Origin: Chondromyces crocatus
GTDB taxonomy: Bacteria; Myxococcota_A; Polyangia; Polyangiales; Polyangiaceae
Assembly: GCF_001189295.1 (NCBI RefSeq)
Contig: NZ_CP012159.1
Location: 186,001-250,000 of the forward strand
DNA: 64,000 nt
Reading direction: 5' to 3'
Notes under the pieces: generated by a model
Told to the model about the DNA's origin: nothing
Database searches by the model: none
Seen by the model: only the letters and a program-made list of their open reading frames with translations
Part shown: piece by piece, positions 8,123 through 17,080 of the stretch
Layout: each line of letters begins with the position of its first letter
Position numbering within the stretch: the first letter of the stretch is position 1
Made by a program: the position numbers and the translations under genes

Positions 8123-9302
8123 CCGGATACTTGCTCACATACTCCTGCGCCATCCGGATTGCTTCATCCTTGTGGCCTGCAAGAAATTCGGAGCCGATGC
8201 GCTTACAGAAGGAGTCCTGAGCCAGATTGCCGTCGGGCGCCAGACTTCCTGCTCGCTCGTAGTTTCGCGCGGCCTGGACCTGGTCGCCCAGGCGAGCGTG
8301 CATGTTGCCCAGCGTGAAGGCTGCGATCTCCGCGTACTTGGTGTCGCCCGGGAACGCATCGACGACCCGCGTCAGGGCGCGGATGGCGGCGACCTGGTCG
8401 CCGCCCCGGCTCCGCAGCAGATCGCTGAGATCCATCAGCTCTTTCGCCGTCCGCGCGGAGGCGATGGCACCGTCGATGCCACCCGACTGCTGTCGGAGCA
8501 TCGAGAGGGCGCCCGGCTCATCGCCCCCGTTGTAGCGGGACCGCCAGTCCTGCGCGGAGCTCACTTCAGTGGGCGCCTCGGTGGGCGGCTCCTCGGCGGA
8601 GGTCGGTGCTGGCCGCGCGTGACGGGGAGCAGGCGCCGTCGAGCGAGGTGGCGCGACGAGCGAGGTGACGCGAGGTCGGATCGGCACGCCCTCGGCGCTG
8701 TCACCGCGGCTGAGCTCCCGCGAGCCGAGCGGCGACTCGAGCTGCACGGCGCCGTCGCTGACGTCGACGTCGATGTCGTCGACGTTGTGTCGCACCCGGA
8801 AGACACTGCCGGCAGCGCTCGAGACGCGCGCGTCCCCCGCGACGAGCGAGAGCAAGGCCGAGCGCGTGTTCCCTGCCGTGTCGACCGAGGCCTCCCCTTG
8901 CACGAGGCGAAGCGTCAGGGCGCCGTGCTGTCCGTGCTCCAGCTCGATGGTCGAGCCGGGCGTGAGCGAGATTTCACCGCCCCCCGGGAGCGGATAGGTG
9001 CGCTCGCGAGAGCCGGCCGCGATCACGTCACTCAGGGTCGGCGAGTCTTGCGACGCCACCACCTCGGGGGACTGCGACGGGGCACTCTCGTTCGTGAAGC
9101 GGCCGACGAGCAGACCCCCTCCGAAGGCAGAGAGCGCAGCGGCGAGCAGCGCCACCGTGAAGCCTGCGCGCCTCGGCGTCGCGGGTCCCCGGACGTCGAG
9201 GTCCTGCTCGATGCGTGCCCAGACGCGCGCGACGCGCTCGTCGGTCGCGTGGTCGCGCAGATCCAGGGGGTCGATGCGGGGCACGTGTCGACGCTTCATC
9301 AC
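7986..9302 (-). CDS. FecR-domain protein with TPR-like C-terminus
   Basis: A 438-residue protein. A cytosolic N-terminus (RIDPLDLRDHATDERVARVW) precedes one transmembrane helix (about 47-65, GFTVALLAAALSAFGGGLLVG). A FecR-like domain follows (about 95-200): YPLPGGGEISLTPGSTIEL, then RLVQGEASVDT, GDARVSSAAGSVFRV and DVSDGAVQLESP. After a Pro-rich spacer, residues about 300-405 hold helical TPR-like repeats (AAIRALTRVVDAFPGDTKYA, then AEIAAFTLGNMHARLGDQVQA). FecR proteins act as membrane anti-sigma regulators that respond to surface signals. The start ATG overlaps the sigma-factor stop by four bases (ATGA), so it is probably the partner of that sigma factor. Confidence 0.88.
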   Translation of the reverse strand: MMKRRHVPRIDPLDLRDHATDERVARVWARIEQDLDVRGPATPRRAGFTVALLAAALSAFGGGLLVGRFTNESAPSQSPEVVASQDSPTLSDVIAAGSRERTYPLPGGGEISLTPGSTIELEHGQHGALTLRLVQGEASVDTAGNTRSALLSLVAGDARVSSAAGSVFRVRHNVDDIDVDVSDGAVQLESPLGSRELSRGDSAEGVPIRPRVTSLVAPPRSTAPAPRHARPAPTSAEEPPTEAPTEVSSAQDWRSRYNGGDEPGALSMLRQQSGGIDGAIASARTAKELMDLSDLLRSRGGDQVAAIRALTRVVDAFPGDTKYAEIAAFTLGNMHARLGDQVQAARNYERAGSLAPDGNLAQDSFCKRIGSEFLAGHKDEAIRMAQEYVSKYPDGRCEAVQRINSGGKEEDAEVENEAEPAAPREPSTPAPESSVPAP

Positions 9303-10135
9303 ACAACCTCAGGGTTGATCGAGTCCACGAAATGCTCGTCGAGGAATTGCTGTGCGCGGGTGATGCGGCGCTTCACCGTCGCCAGCGAGCAGCCGACCAT
9401 GCGCGCCGTCGTGTCGAGATCATGGCCTTCGACGGAGCGCAGGATCCACGCGATGCGGTCATCGGCCGGCAGTGTCTGCAGGAGTGCGTAGATCTGCGCG
9501 ATCTGAGCGCGCGCGTGCGGAGAGGCATCCGGGCTCGCCAGCGCGTCCAGATCGACCGGCTCGCTCGACCGACCCATCCCCAGAAGATTGAGGAGCCGGC
9601 CACGGCGCATCCGGGAGCGGACCTTGTGGACCACGATCGATCCCAGCCAGGACTTGAACGCCGCAGGGTCGGAGATGTCGGAGAGACGCTCGAACGCGCG
9701 AAGGAAGGCGTCATGCGCGATGTCTTCCACATCGCGCGCCGACCCTTCGATGCGGGTCGCCAGGTTGATGGCGAAGGCAGCGTGCCTTTTGTAGAGCGCG
9801 GCGAGAGCGGCGCTGTCACCCCGCTGACCGAGGGCGACGAGCTGAGCGTCCGGGAGTTCGGCTATCGCTCTGCCCGTATCAGCGCCTCCATGACGCCCTG
9901 CAGGAGGAGCCTCACTTTTCAGCGGCGGCGGAGTCGGCGTGCCCGGTGTGACCCCCGCCTCCAGCTCGCCCGTGTCGCGGCGAGCCCCTTCGAGCGCGAC
10001 CTCACGCTTGAGGGGCTCAGTGGTCGCTTCTCCTGGGAGACGAGACAGCGCCGCCTCCGTGACCTCCCCTTCTCGAGGGAACTCACCGGATGGTTCGACC
10101 AGGCGCAGGCGCCCTCGCTGTGCTCTCGAGACCAT
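9299..10135 (-). CDS. ECF-type RNA polymerase sigma factor
   Basis: A 278-residue protein with a roughly 90-residue, low-complexity N-terminal extension (Pro/Ala/Gly-rich), then sigma region 2 (LAALYKRHAAFAINLATRI, then DVEDIAHDAFLRAFERLSDI with the core-binding helix) and region 4 (ALLQTLPADDRIAWILRS, then TARMVGCSLATVKRRITRA, a helix-turn-helix for the -35 element). It lacks regions 1.1 and 3, as expected for extracytoplasmic-function sigma factors. The downstream FecR-TPR gene overlaps it by four bases. ATG at 10133-10135; a later start could remove the extension. Autoregulation of the cassette is typical, but no promoter was identified. Confidence 0.93.
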   Translation of the reverse strand: MVSRAQRGRLRLVEPSGEFPREGEVTEAALSRLPGEATTEPLKREVALEGARRDTGELEAGVTPGTPTPPPLKSEAPPAGRHGGADTGRAIAELPDAQLVALGQRGDSAALAALYKRHAAFAINLATRIEGSARDVEDIAHDAFLRAFERLSDISDPAAFKSWLGSIVVHKVRSRMRRGRLLNLLGMGRSSEPVDLDALASPDASPHARAQIAQIYALLQTLPADDRIAWILRSVEGHDLDTTARMVGCSLATVKRRITRAQQFLDEHFVDSINPEVV

Positions 10136-10265
10136 GGTGCCGGCAAAACGTAGTTCGAGATGCTGCGGGTGCCATCCGGGCGGAAGGACTCGTCAGCGGG
10201 TGAGGTCGATGTGCTCGGACCTCGTAGAAGCTAGACGCCTGGTGAGCTGCGGACGGCTCAGAGAA

Positions 10266-10283
10266 CATTCGGATGACCGAATG
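10266..10283. promoter_or_regulatory. Inverted repeat between sigma factor and lipoprotein genes
   Basis: CATTCGG, four bases, then CCGAATG: a perfect 7-bp inverted repeat, 131 bp upstream of the sigma gene start and 98 bp upstream of the small lipoprotein at 10382. Its place between divergent genes suits an operator. No binding protein is implied by the sequence. Confidence 0.35.
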
Positions 10284-10381
10284 AAGAAATCGGTGAGCCG
10301 TTCTTGGGGGGTCGAGCGTCTGGTGGGGTGCCGCGGGAAGTTCCAGCGGTGTTCACCCGACTCTGTCTGGAGGATAGAACC

Positions 10382-10576
<195 letters not shown>

Positions 10577-10638
10577 TTCGGGGAGCGCGCCGCCTGCTCC
10601 CTGGGCCCTGGGCCCCGGTGAGCGGACCGCACGCACCG

Positions 10639-10676
10639 AAAAGGCGATGCTTCACGGCATCGCCTTTTCCTTTTTT
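10639..10676 (+). terminator. Rho-independent terminator
   Basis: A perfect 12-bp inverted repeat, AAAAGGCGATGC and GCATCGCCTTTT, with a six-base loop (TTCACG), then CC and a T6 run. It lies 63 bases after the small lipoprotein stop. The symmetric A/T flanks could let it work on both strands. Confidence 0.92.
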
Positions 10677-10858
10677 GTCCTCGTGACGGTGGTTTCCCCT
10701 ACACGCTCCGTCGAACCCACTGCGTTGACGGAGGTCGGACCGCTCCGGTCAGGATATTCTTTCTCGGATCGTCCCCCGATCGTCGCGCGTCCGGAGGCTT
10801 GCCTTCCGGTCACGTGTCACAGCGCGCTTCCTTCCACCTCCTCACGACAGAGCTTCGT

Positions 10859-11929
10859 ATGGCTGCCAACCATCTCCCTGCTGCTGCACCTCCCCTTGGC
10901 TCCCTCCCCGGACGCATGGTGGCCGCCGCGGCAGCCGCCGTGATCATGATGGTTGCGCTCGCCGTCGGGTGTGGCCGAACGGGCACCTGGGACGACATCA
11001 ACCCCGAAGGTCCACCTGTTCACACCGTCCAGTGTGGAGACGGGCTCTGCGACCTGGGGGAAGACTGCGCCTCCTGCGCCCCGGACTGTGGTCGCTGTGC
11101 AGGATGCGGCGATGGCACATGCTCGGACGACGAGGACTGCCGCTCCTGCTCCGTCGACTGCGGGGTGTGCGTCGACTGCGGGGATGGCTCGTGCAGCGAC
11201 GCGGAAAATTGCGATAGCTGTCCGATCGACTGTGGTAGCTGCACGGCCTGTGGCGATGGCGCCTGCGGCGCTGACGAGTCGTGCGCGAGCTGCCCGCTCG
11301 ACTGCGGCCTGTGCGCCGCGTGCGGTGACGGCACCTGCGGCGCGAACGAGACCTGCGCATCTTGCCCGGCCGACTGCGGCGTGTGCCCGGCCTGTGGCGA
11401 CGGCATCTGCCAGGCGACCGAGAACTGTCTGTCCTGTGCCCCCGACTGCGGCACCTGCCCCAGCTGCGGCGATGGCGTCTGCAACCCGAGCAACGAGACC
11501 TGCTTCACGTGCCCGGCCGACTGCGGCACCTGTCCTCAGTGTGGCAATGGCGTGTGCAGCGCGAACGAGACCTGCGCGTCGTGCCAGCAGGACTGCGGCG
11601 TCTGCTCCGTGTGCGGCAATGGCGCGTGCGAGAGTTTCGAGACCTGCTCGATCTGTCCGCAAGACTGCGGCCAGTGCCAGCCCATGGGTTGCCTGGAGGT
11701 GGTGCTGTGCTCGCTCCAGTGCATCGACACCAGCCAGAACCCCCCAGGCTTCAGCATCGCCTGCATCTCGAACTGCGTCTCCCAGGGGTGCGCCAACGTG
11801 CAGTTCTTCGTCGATCAGTTTCTGACCTGTGCCATCGGGGCGATACCGTTCTGCGGGGGAGATTTCAGCTGCTTGCAGCAGCGGTGCGAGTCGCAGCTCG
11901 CCGCGTGCATCGGTGCCACCTGTAACTGA
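10859..11929 (+). CDS. Cys-rich repeat lipoprotein with nine CGDG modules
   Basis: A 356-residue protein. A hydrophobic stretch (MVAAAAAAVIMMVALAVGC) ends in a lipobox-like AVGC. After a short spacer come nine tandem modules of about 24 residues with the consensus C-G-D/N-G-x-C, several residues, E-x-C-x-x-C-x-x-D-C-G-x-C, then a different Cys-rich C-terminal domain (CLEVVLCSLQCIDTSQN, then GGDFSCLQQRCESQLAACIG). Each module has six Cys, so the mature protein should be cross-linked or metal-binding and very stable. Similar modules occur in myxobacterial surface proteins, where they may act as rigid stalks or ligand-binding repeats. The ATG at 10859 supplies an Arg before the hydrophobic core; 10916 is the alternative. 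Confidence 0.82.
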   Translation: MAANHLPAAAPPLGSLPGRMVAAAAAAVIMMVALAVGCGRTGTWDDINPEGPPVHTVQCGDGLCDLGEDCASCAPDCGRCAGCGDGTCSDDEDCRSCSVDCGVCVDCGDGSCSDAENCDSCPIDCGSCTACGDGACGADESCASCPLDCGLCAACGDGTCGANETCASCPADCGVCPACGDGICQATENCLSCAPDCGTCPSCGDGVCNPSNETCFTCPADCGTCPQCGNGVCSANETCASCQQDCGVCSVCGNGACESFETCSICPQDCGQCQPMGCLEVVLCSLQCIDTSQNPPGFSIACISNCVSQGCANVQFFVDQFLTCAIGAIPFCGGDFSCLQQRCESQLAACIGATCN

Positions 11930-12040
11930 GAAAGCGCCTCCGGCCGATGCGGCGCCCAGCTCGTCGGCCGGGTCCCCCACGCGATCACGTCGCGAGCCAT
12001 TGCGAAGAGGGTACGATCGGGGTGCGGACCCTCCTATCGC

Positions 12041-12505
12041 TCAATGTGCGGCTCGGGCTCTCCGGTGCTCCACCATGAGGCAGCTGTCCTGCACCACGTC
12101 GATCCCCGCACCGACGAGTCGCGCTGCCGCAGCCTCGTTCCGTATGCCGGACTGAAACCAGACCACTGCAGGGCGGGCAGCGATCAGGTCGTCGACATGC
12201 GCGTCGATGTCAGCAGGTCGCCGGAAGACGTCGACGATGTCGATGGGCCCCGTGACATCGGCCACGCGTCGGTGGACGGGACGGCCCAGGATCACCTTCA
12301 CCTCGGGGTAGTACACCGGCACCGGGATCACCTCCACGCCGACCTGCGCGAGGTACTCGGCAACATAAAAGGCAGGCTGGTCCGACTGCGCCTCCGTCTT
12401 GATCCCGAGCACGGCCACACGGCGCGCACGGCCCGCGATCTCGAGAATCCCTGCCTGGTCCGTCACCAACCGACCATGAGTCTCTTTCGACGCGCCACGG
12501 CTCAT
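12041..12505 (-). CDS. CoA-binding (YccU-like) domain protein
   Basis: A 154-residue Rossmann-like CoA-binding protein. RRVAVLGIKTEAQSDQPAFYVAEYLAQVGVEVIPV is the opening strand-helix-strand, followed by the family hallmark YYPEVKVILGRPVHRRVAD, then IDIVDVFRRPADI, VVWFQSGIRNEAAAARLVGAGI and VVQDSCLMVEHRR. Members bind acyl-CoA or NAD-like ligands, but few have a known role. It follows the receiver-ATPase gene: a GTG at 12541 would overlap that gene's stop (GTGA coupling), while the ATG at 12505 gives a protein with a more usual N-terminus and is preferred here. Last gene of the signalling operon. Confidence 0.85.
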   Translation of the reverse strand: MSRGASKETHGRLVTDQAGILEIAGRARRVAVLGIKTEAQSDQPAFYVAEYLAQVGVEVIPVPVYYPEVKVILGRPVHRRVADVTGPIDIVDVFRRPADIDAHVDDLIAARPAVVWFQSGIRNEAAAARLVGAGIDVVQDSCLMVEHRRARAAH

Positions 12506-12537
12506 GTCGTGATCTCTACCACGCAGGGGAGAACCGC

Positions 12538-13422
12538 TCACGGATCGCGCCGTCGGAGCCGCAGCGTGATCTCGTTGCCGCGCTCATTGTGCGTCACCTC
12601 GTCCATGAACGTACGGACGAGGAGGAGCCCGCGGCCGCTCGGCTTCTCCAGGTTCTCGAGATCGAATGGGTCGGGGAGCGTGGAGGGATCAAAACCAGGA
12701 CCTTCGTCGGTGATGACGTAGACCGCCTCCTCGCGCGTCTCCCTGGCGAGGAGCCGTACCCGCCGATCGCAGTAGGGGCGCTCGCTCTTGCGCTGCCGAA
12801 CCAGCTCGTCGAAGTGGCTCCCATGCTCGAGGAGAGCCGAGCTGACCTCCAGGTTGCCATGGTAGATGGCGTTCACCAGCACCTCGCGCAAGGCCACCGC
12901 GACTTGCAGGCTCATCGCCTCGTCGCACAACCCCAGGCGGACCACACTCTGTTCCAGGTGTCCCACGACCGCCGGGATCTGGGCGATGTCGTTGTCGAGT
13001 TCGAAGTGCCATTCGGCTGCATGAAGACAGGCCCGCAGGATCTGCTCTTGCCGCTCGCGGCGCGCCACCTCCAGGATCTGCTGAACCGTCGAGACCAGCG
13101 TGTTCGCGAGATCGCGCTTCGGAACATAGCTGGCGGCGCCCCGTCGCAGCGCCTGCACCGCGATGTCCTCGCTTCCGTGGGCGGTCATGAGAACCACGGG
13201 CATTCCCGAGTGGCTGCGCCGGATCGCCTCGACCAGCTCGAGGCCGTCCATCTCTGGCATCTGGAGATCGGTGATCACGATGTCCGGCGCTTCCCGCGTG
13301 ATGCGCTCCAGCGCCTCGGCGCCGTGCTCCGCGTGAACGGCCTCCATGCCAGCGCGCCGCAGAAAGCCCGCCGCGAGGCGGCGATCAATCGCGGAGTCGT
13401 CGACCACCAGCACCTTCACCAT
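12538..13422 (-). CDS. Response regulator with C-terminal GHKL ATPase domain
   Basis: A 294-residue protein. The receiver domain (about 1-120) holds VLVVDDSAIDRRLAAGFLRRAG with the acidic pair, DIVITDLQMPEMDGLELV with the phospho-acceptor Asp, VVLMTAHGS and the conserved Lys in VPKRDL. The C-terminal GHKL ATPase (about 160-290) holds VALREVLVNAIYHGNLE (N-box), VYVITDEGPGFDP (G1) and GRGLLLVRTFMDEV (G2). This resembles RsbW/SpoIIAB-type serine kinase domains rather than histidine kinases, because no phospho-accepting His domain is present. The kinase gene stops one base before this ATG and the ribosome site AGAGAGG lies in its end, so the two are coupled. Confidence 0.9.
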   Translation of the reverse strand: MVKVLVVDDSAIDRRLAAGFLRRAGMEAVHAEHGAEALERITREAPDIVITDLQMPEMDGLELVEAIRRSHSGMPVVLMTAHGSEDIAVQALRRGAASYVPKRDLANTLVSTVQQILEVARRERQEQILRACLHAAEWHFELDNDIAQIPAVVGHLEQSVVRLGLCDEAMSLQVAVALREVLVNAIYHGNLEVSSALLEHGSHFDELVRQRKSERPYCDRRVRLLARETREEAVYVITDEGPGFDPSTLPDPFDLENLEKPSGRGLLLVRTFMDEVTHNERGNEITLRLRRRDP

Positions 13423-13423
13423 G

Positions 13424-16153
13424 TCACACCTCTCTCTGCTGCGTGGTCGGCGCGTCTCCGCCCTGCAGCTCGGTGAGCAGCGCGCGCAGATCGGTGGCGA
13501 GCCGCCCGAGCGACGCGTGGAGGGTCGCGGCGGCTTCCGGAGCGGCGCCGAGCTCTCCGGCCCGCGCGAGCTGCTCCAGCCGGAGCGCCGCCGACCAGGT
13601 GGCCGTGGCGCCGAAGTTGTCGACCGAGCCCTTGACCGTGTGAGCAGCGCGCTGAAGACGCTTGGCGTCCCCTGCCACCAGCGCGGCGTCCACCTCGACC
13701 ATCCAGCGAGGTCGCTCCTCCAGGAACACCTCGACGAGTTCCTGGAGCAGCTCCTCGTCATGGCCCACCCGCGAGAGCGCCTTCTCTCGATCGAACGACA
13801 CCGCCTCTTGCCGTGCGGTCGAGGGCGGGATCCCCCCTTCACCAGAGGCGGGGCTCGCGGCAGCTCCCGGGGAGGCGCTGACCGGCGCTCCCGTCGTCGC
13901 CTGGGCAGCGATCAGGTGGCCAGGCTCGGAAGAAGGCCCGGCGAGGGAGATGACGGGCGCTGGCTCGTGGCTCGTCTCCTGGGCTGGCGCGGCGAGGTGG
14001 TCGATGGCCTCGTACAGCTCCTCGACCTGCACCGGCTTGGAGACGTAAGCGTCGAAGCCCTCGGCCAGGCATCGCTCACGATCCCCTTTCATGGCGTAGG
14101 CCGTCACCACGATGAGTGGAACACGCCGTCCGCCCTCACGCTTCTCGCGGGCACGAATGGCGCGTGCGGCTTGCAGGCCATCCATCTCGGGCATCTCCAC
14201 GTCCAGCAGTGCCACGTCGAAGTGCTCTCTGGCCAGCATCTCCACCGCGACCCGTCCGTTCTCTACCACGTGGACCCGATGGGACTGGGACTCCAGCCAG
14301 CGGCGCATGAGCTTCTGGTTGATGATGTTGTCCTCGGCGACGAGCACGCGCAGCCCTCGCGCCTTCGGCCCGGCCCGACGTCGCTCTTCCCCCTGGAGCG
14401 AGATCGGCGCCCGGATGCCGAGCGCCTGGAGCGCCGCCTCCAGCAAGGCCGACGGCTTGACCGGCTTCGTCATCACCGTGAAGACCCCGAGCTCCCGCGC
14501 CCGCGCCGTGTCCGCGTGGACCACCGCGGAGCTGAGCAGCAAGATCATGCGCGCCTTGGGTCCGTAGAGCTTCCGGGCCCTCTCCGCGACACCGAAGCCG
14601 TCCACCCGCGGCATCTTCGCGTCGAGGATCAAGAGTTCGAACGGCGGCTCGTTCCCGACCTGCGGCGCCTCCAGCGCGGCGATCGCGGCAGCGCCGGAGT
14701 CGACCATCACTGGCTCCGCCCCCCAGCCCTGCACCATCCTCTCCAGGATGGCACGGTTGGTCGCGTTGTCGTCGGCAATCAGCACCCGCGTCCCCGAAAG
14801 CTCGGACGGCACCGGCACCCGGAGCGAGCGCGCCGGCCGCTCCACGGCGCGAAGCTTCGCGGTGAAGTGGAACGTGCTCCCCCGGCCCACCTCGCTCTCG
14901 ATCCAGATCGCCCCCTCCATCATCTCCACGAGGCGCGCGCTGATGGTCAGCCCGAGGCCCGTCCCCCCGTACTTCCGCGTCGTCGATCCGTCGGCCTGCG
15001 CGAACGCCTCGAAGACCCGCTGCTGCTTCTCCGGCGCGATCCCGATGCCCGTGTCGCTGACGCGGACGTGCAACATCACCTCGTCGCCGAGGTCCTTCTC
15101 GTCCACGCCGGCGAGCTTCCGGGCCGGGCGCCGCTCGGCAGGCAGCCGCTCATCGACACCGACCCGCACCACCACCTCGCCCACGGGGGTGAACTTCACC
15201 GCGTTGCCGACCAGGTTGATCAGCACCTGCCGCAAACGCAGCGCGTCCCCGATCAGCACCTCCGGCACCTCGGGCTCGATCTCGTAGGCCAGCTCCAGCC
15301 CCTTCTCGTGCGTGCGGAACGCGAGGGTCTTCATCGCGTCACCGACCACCTCGCTCATGTCGAAGGGCAGCGGCTCGAGCTCCATCTTGCCCGCCTCGAT
15401 CTTCGAGAAGTCGAGGACCTCGTTGATGATCGAGAGCAGCGCCTCGCCCGAGACCTTGACCATCTCGAGGAACTCCCGCTGCTCGCGGGTCAGCTCGGTC
15501 TGGAGGGCGAGCGTGGTCATGCCGATGATGCCGTTCATCGGCGTGCGGATCTCGTGGCTGACGCTCGCGAGGAACTCGCTCTTCGCCCGGCTCGCAGTCT
15601 CTGCCGCCTCCTTCGCGCGCGACAGCTCTTCCTCCGCTTGCCTCCGCCGCTCGAGCAGCGCACGCAGGCTGGCCGAGTGCTCGCGCTCTCGCTGGAGCGA
15701 CTCTTCGCCCATGGCGTCCGCGCGGCGCTTGGCGATGCCGGCCATGAAGGCCATCGCCGGTGTCGTCACCAGGGTCACGATCACCCGGAGCAGGTTGTCG
15801 TCGTTGTAGACGTAGACGAACGGCTCACCAGAGTCGGAGTAATAAGACGCCAGGTAAAAGCTGGTGATTGCCGCCGTGACGAGCCCGCTGCGCATCCCGC
15901 CGACGAACGCAGCGAACACGATGAGCATGGACAGGATCGCGGGCGGATTCGGGACGTGCCAGTTGATCTTGTCCAGCAGCGCGATCGTCAATGCCACCGC
16001 CGCGGTCACCGCGGGGCCGACCAGCTCTCGCGCCCTGCGGCTCAGGAGCACGGCACGAAAGACACGGGTGGCCGGCCCCCTGCTGGTCACCGGGGGGTCG
16101 ATCGGGCCGCTGTCGACGACGGCGCGCGCGGACGGATCGCTGGCCTCGGGCAT
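13424..16153 (-). CDS. Hybrid sensor histidine kinase with two receivers and HPt
   Basis: About 909 residues. Several N-terminal hydrophobic helices (for example [20 protein letters not shown], then [16 protein letters not shown]) form a membrane sensor with little periplasmic sequence. A short coiled coil leads to HisKA ([16 protein letters not shown], His about 200), then HATPase (N-box [12 protein letters not shown]1 [10 protein letters not shown]2 [15 protein letters not shown]). Two receivers follow: [11 protein letters not shown] with [12 protein letters not shown], and [11 protein letters not shown] with [12 protein letters not shown]. The C-terminal HPt domain holds [14 protein letters not shown] with the phospho-His. 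This architecture supports a multistep phosphorelay. It lies 66 bases from malG. The ATG at 16153 is preferred over an upstream one at 16192. Confidence 0.94.
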   Translation of the reverse strand: MPEASDPSARAVVDSGPIDPPVTSRGPATRVFRAVLLSRRARELVGPAVTAAVALTIALLDKINWHVPNPPAILSMLIVFAAFVGGMRSGLVTAAITSFYLASYYSDSGEPFVYVYNDDNLLRVIVTLVTTPAMAFMAGIAKRRADAMGEESLQREREHSASLRALLERRRQAEEELSRAKEAAETASRAKSEFLASVSHEIRTPMNGIIGMTTLALQTELTREQREFLEMVKVSGEALLSIINEVLDFSKIEAGKMELEPLPFDMSEVVGDAMKTLAFRTHEKGLELAYEIEPEVPEVLIGDALRLRQVLINLVGNAVKFTPVGEVVVRVGVDERLPAERRPARKLAGVDEKDLGDEVMLHVRVSDTGIGIAPEKQQRVFEAFAQADGSTTRKYGGTGLGLTISARLVEMMEGAIWIESEVGRGSTFHFTAKLRAVERPARSLRVPVPSELSGTRVLIADDNATNRAILERMVQGWGAEPVMVDSGAAAIAALEAPQVGNEPPFELLILDAKMPRVDGFGVAERARKLYGPKARMILLLSSAVVHADTARARELGVFTVMTKPVKPSALLEAALQALGIRAPISLQGEERRRAGPKARGLRVLVAEDNIINQKLMRRWLESQSHRVHVVENGRVAVEMLAREHFDVALLDVEMPEMDGLQAARAIRAREKREGGRRVPLIVVTAYAMKGDRERCLAEGFDAYVSKPVQVEELYEAIDHLAAPAQETSHEPAPVISLAGPSSEPGHLIAAQATTGAPVSASPGAAASPASGEGGIPPSTARQEAVSFDREKALSRVGHDEELLQELVEVFLEERPRWMVEVDAALVAGDAKRLQRAAHTVKGSVDNFGATATWSAALRLEQLARAGELGAAPEAAATLHASLGRLATDLRALLTELQGGDAPTTQQREV

Positions 16154-16219
16154 GGCACGCCATCGATAGCGGCTCCAAAGTGCCGCGTCCACGGCTTGAG
16201 AAGGGGCTTTCGGCTCGGG

Positions 16220-17080
16220 CTAACCCTTGACCCCGCCTGCGGTCAGGCCCGAGACCAGGTGGCGCTGCGCCACGTAAAACAGCGCCATCACCGGCAGCGA
16301 GACGATCAGCGCCCCGGCCGCGAACCGCTCCCACTGCGCGTCGTACTCCCCGATGTAGCTCTGGAGGAGGACTGGCAGGGTGAACATCTCCTCCTTGCCG
16401 AGCAGCGTCGCCGCCAGGATGAACTCGTTGTACGCGCTCATGAACGCGAACAGCGCCGTCACCGCGATGGCCGGGCGGGCCGCCGGTAGCGCCACCTTGA
16501 GGAAGGCCTGGAAGCGGGTCGCCCCGTCGACCATCGCCGCCTCCTCGAGGTCCACCGGGATCGACTCGAATACCGCACGGAGCTGGAAGATCGCGAAGGG
16601 GACCGAGGTCGACGCGTAGCAGACCACGAGGCCCGTCCGTGAGTTGAGGAGCCCCAGCCGATCGAGCAACAGGTAGAGCGGGATCGCGCTCGCCACGGTC
16701 GGGAACATCTGCGTGGCGAGCAGCGCCTTCACGCCCCCCTCCTTGCCGACGAAGCGGAAGCGGGCCAGGGCGTACGAGGTGGGGATGGCGATGAGCACCC
16801 CGACCAGTGCGGTCGCGACCGCCACCACGATCGAGTTCAGGGCCTGCCGCCCGAAGAGGTAAATCGTCTCGTCGCCGACCTTCTTCGAGCTGAGCACCAC
16901 CGCCTCCAGGTGCGCCAGCGTCGGATCGTGCGGCACGGGGAACACCCGCGCCTCCGGCGGCCGCTCCCCTGAAAACGCCAGCGAGACCACCCAGAGCACC
17001 GGGTAGAGCGCGAACGCCACCGCGATCACCAGGAGCACGTGCGACGCGACGGACTCCAGCACCGACGGCTTGCGGTTCAT
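16220..17080 (-). CDS. malG: Maltodextrin ABC transporter permease MalG-like
   Basis: A 286-residue inner-membrane permease with about six helices. The EAA loop (EEAAMVDGATRFQAFLKVALP) contacts the MalK-like ATPase. YALARFRFVGKEGG and AFMSAYNEFILAATLL are typical of the MalG/CUT1 family. Its ATG overlaps the malE-malF stop by four bases (ATGA), so it is the last gene of the maltodextrin operon. Membrane partner of the fused binding protein-permease. Substrate is inferred from operon content. Confidence 0.93.
   Translation of the reverse strand: MNRKPSVLESVASHVLLVIAVAFALYPVLWVVSLAFSGERPPEARVFPVPHDPTLAHLEAVVLSSKKVGDETIYLFGRQALNSIVVAVATALVGVLIAIPTSYALARFRFVGKEGGVKALLATQMFPTVASAIPLYLLLDRLGLLNSRTGLVVCYASTSVPFAIFQLRAVFESIPVDLEEAAMVDGATRFQAFLKVALPAARPAIAVTALFAFMSAYNEFILAATLLGKEEMFTLPVLLQSYIGEYDAQWERFAAGALIVSLPVMALFYVAQRHLVSGLTAGGVKG

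Noticed and set aside
13346-16489. A 1,047-residue plus-strand open frame
   Set aside because: It is antisense to the hybrid kinase, whose motifs are complete; GC-rich codon bias opens antisense frames.
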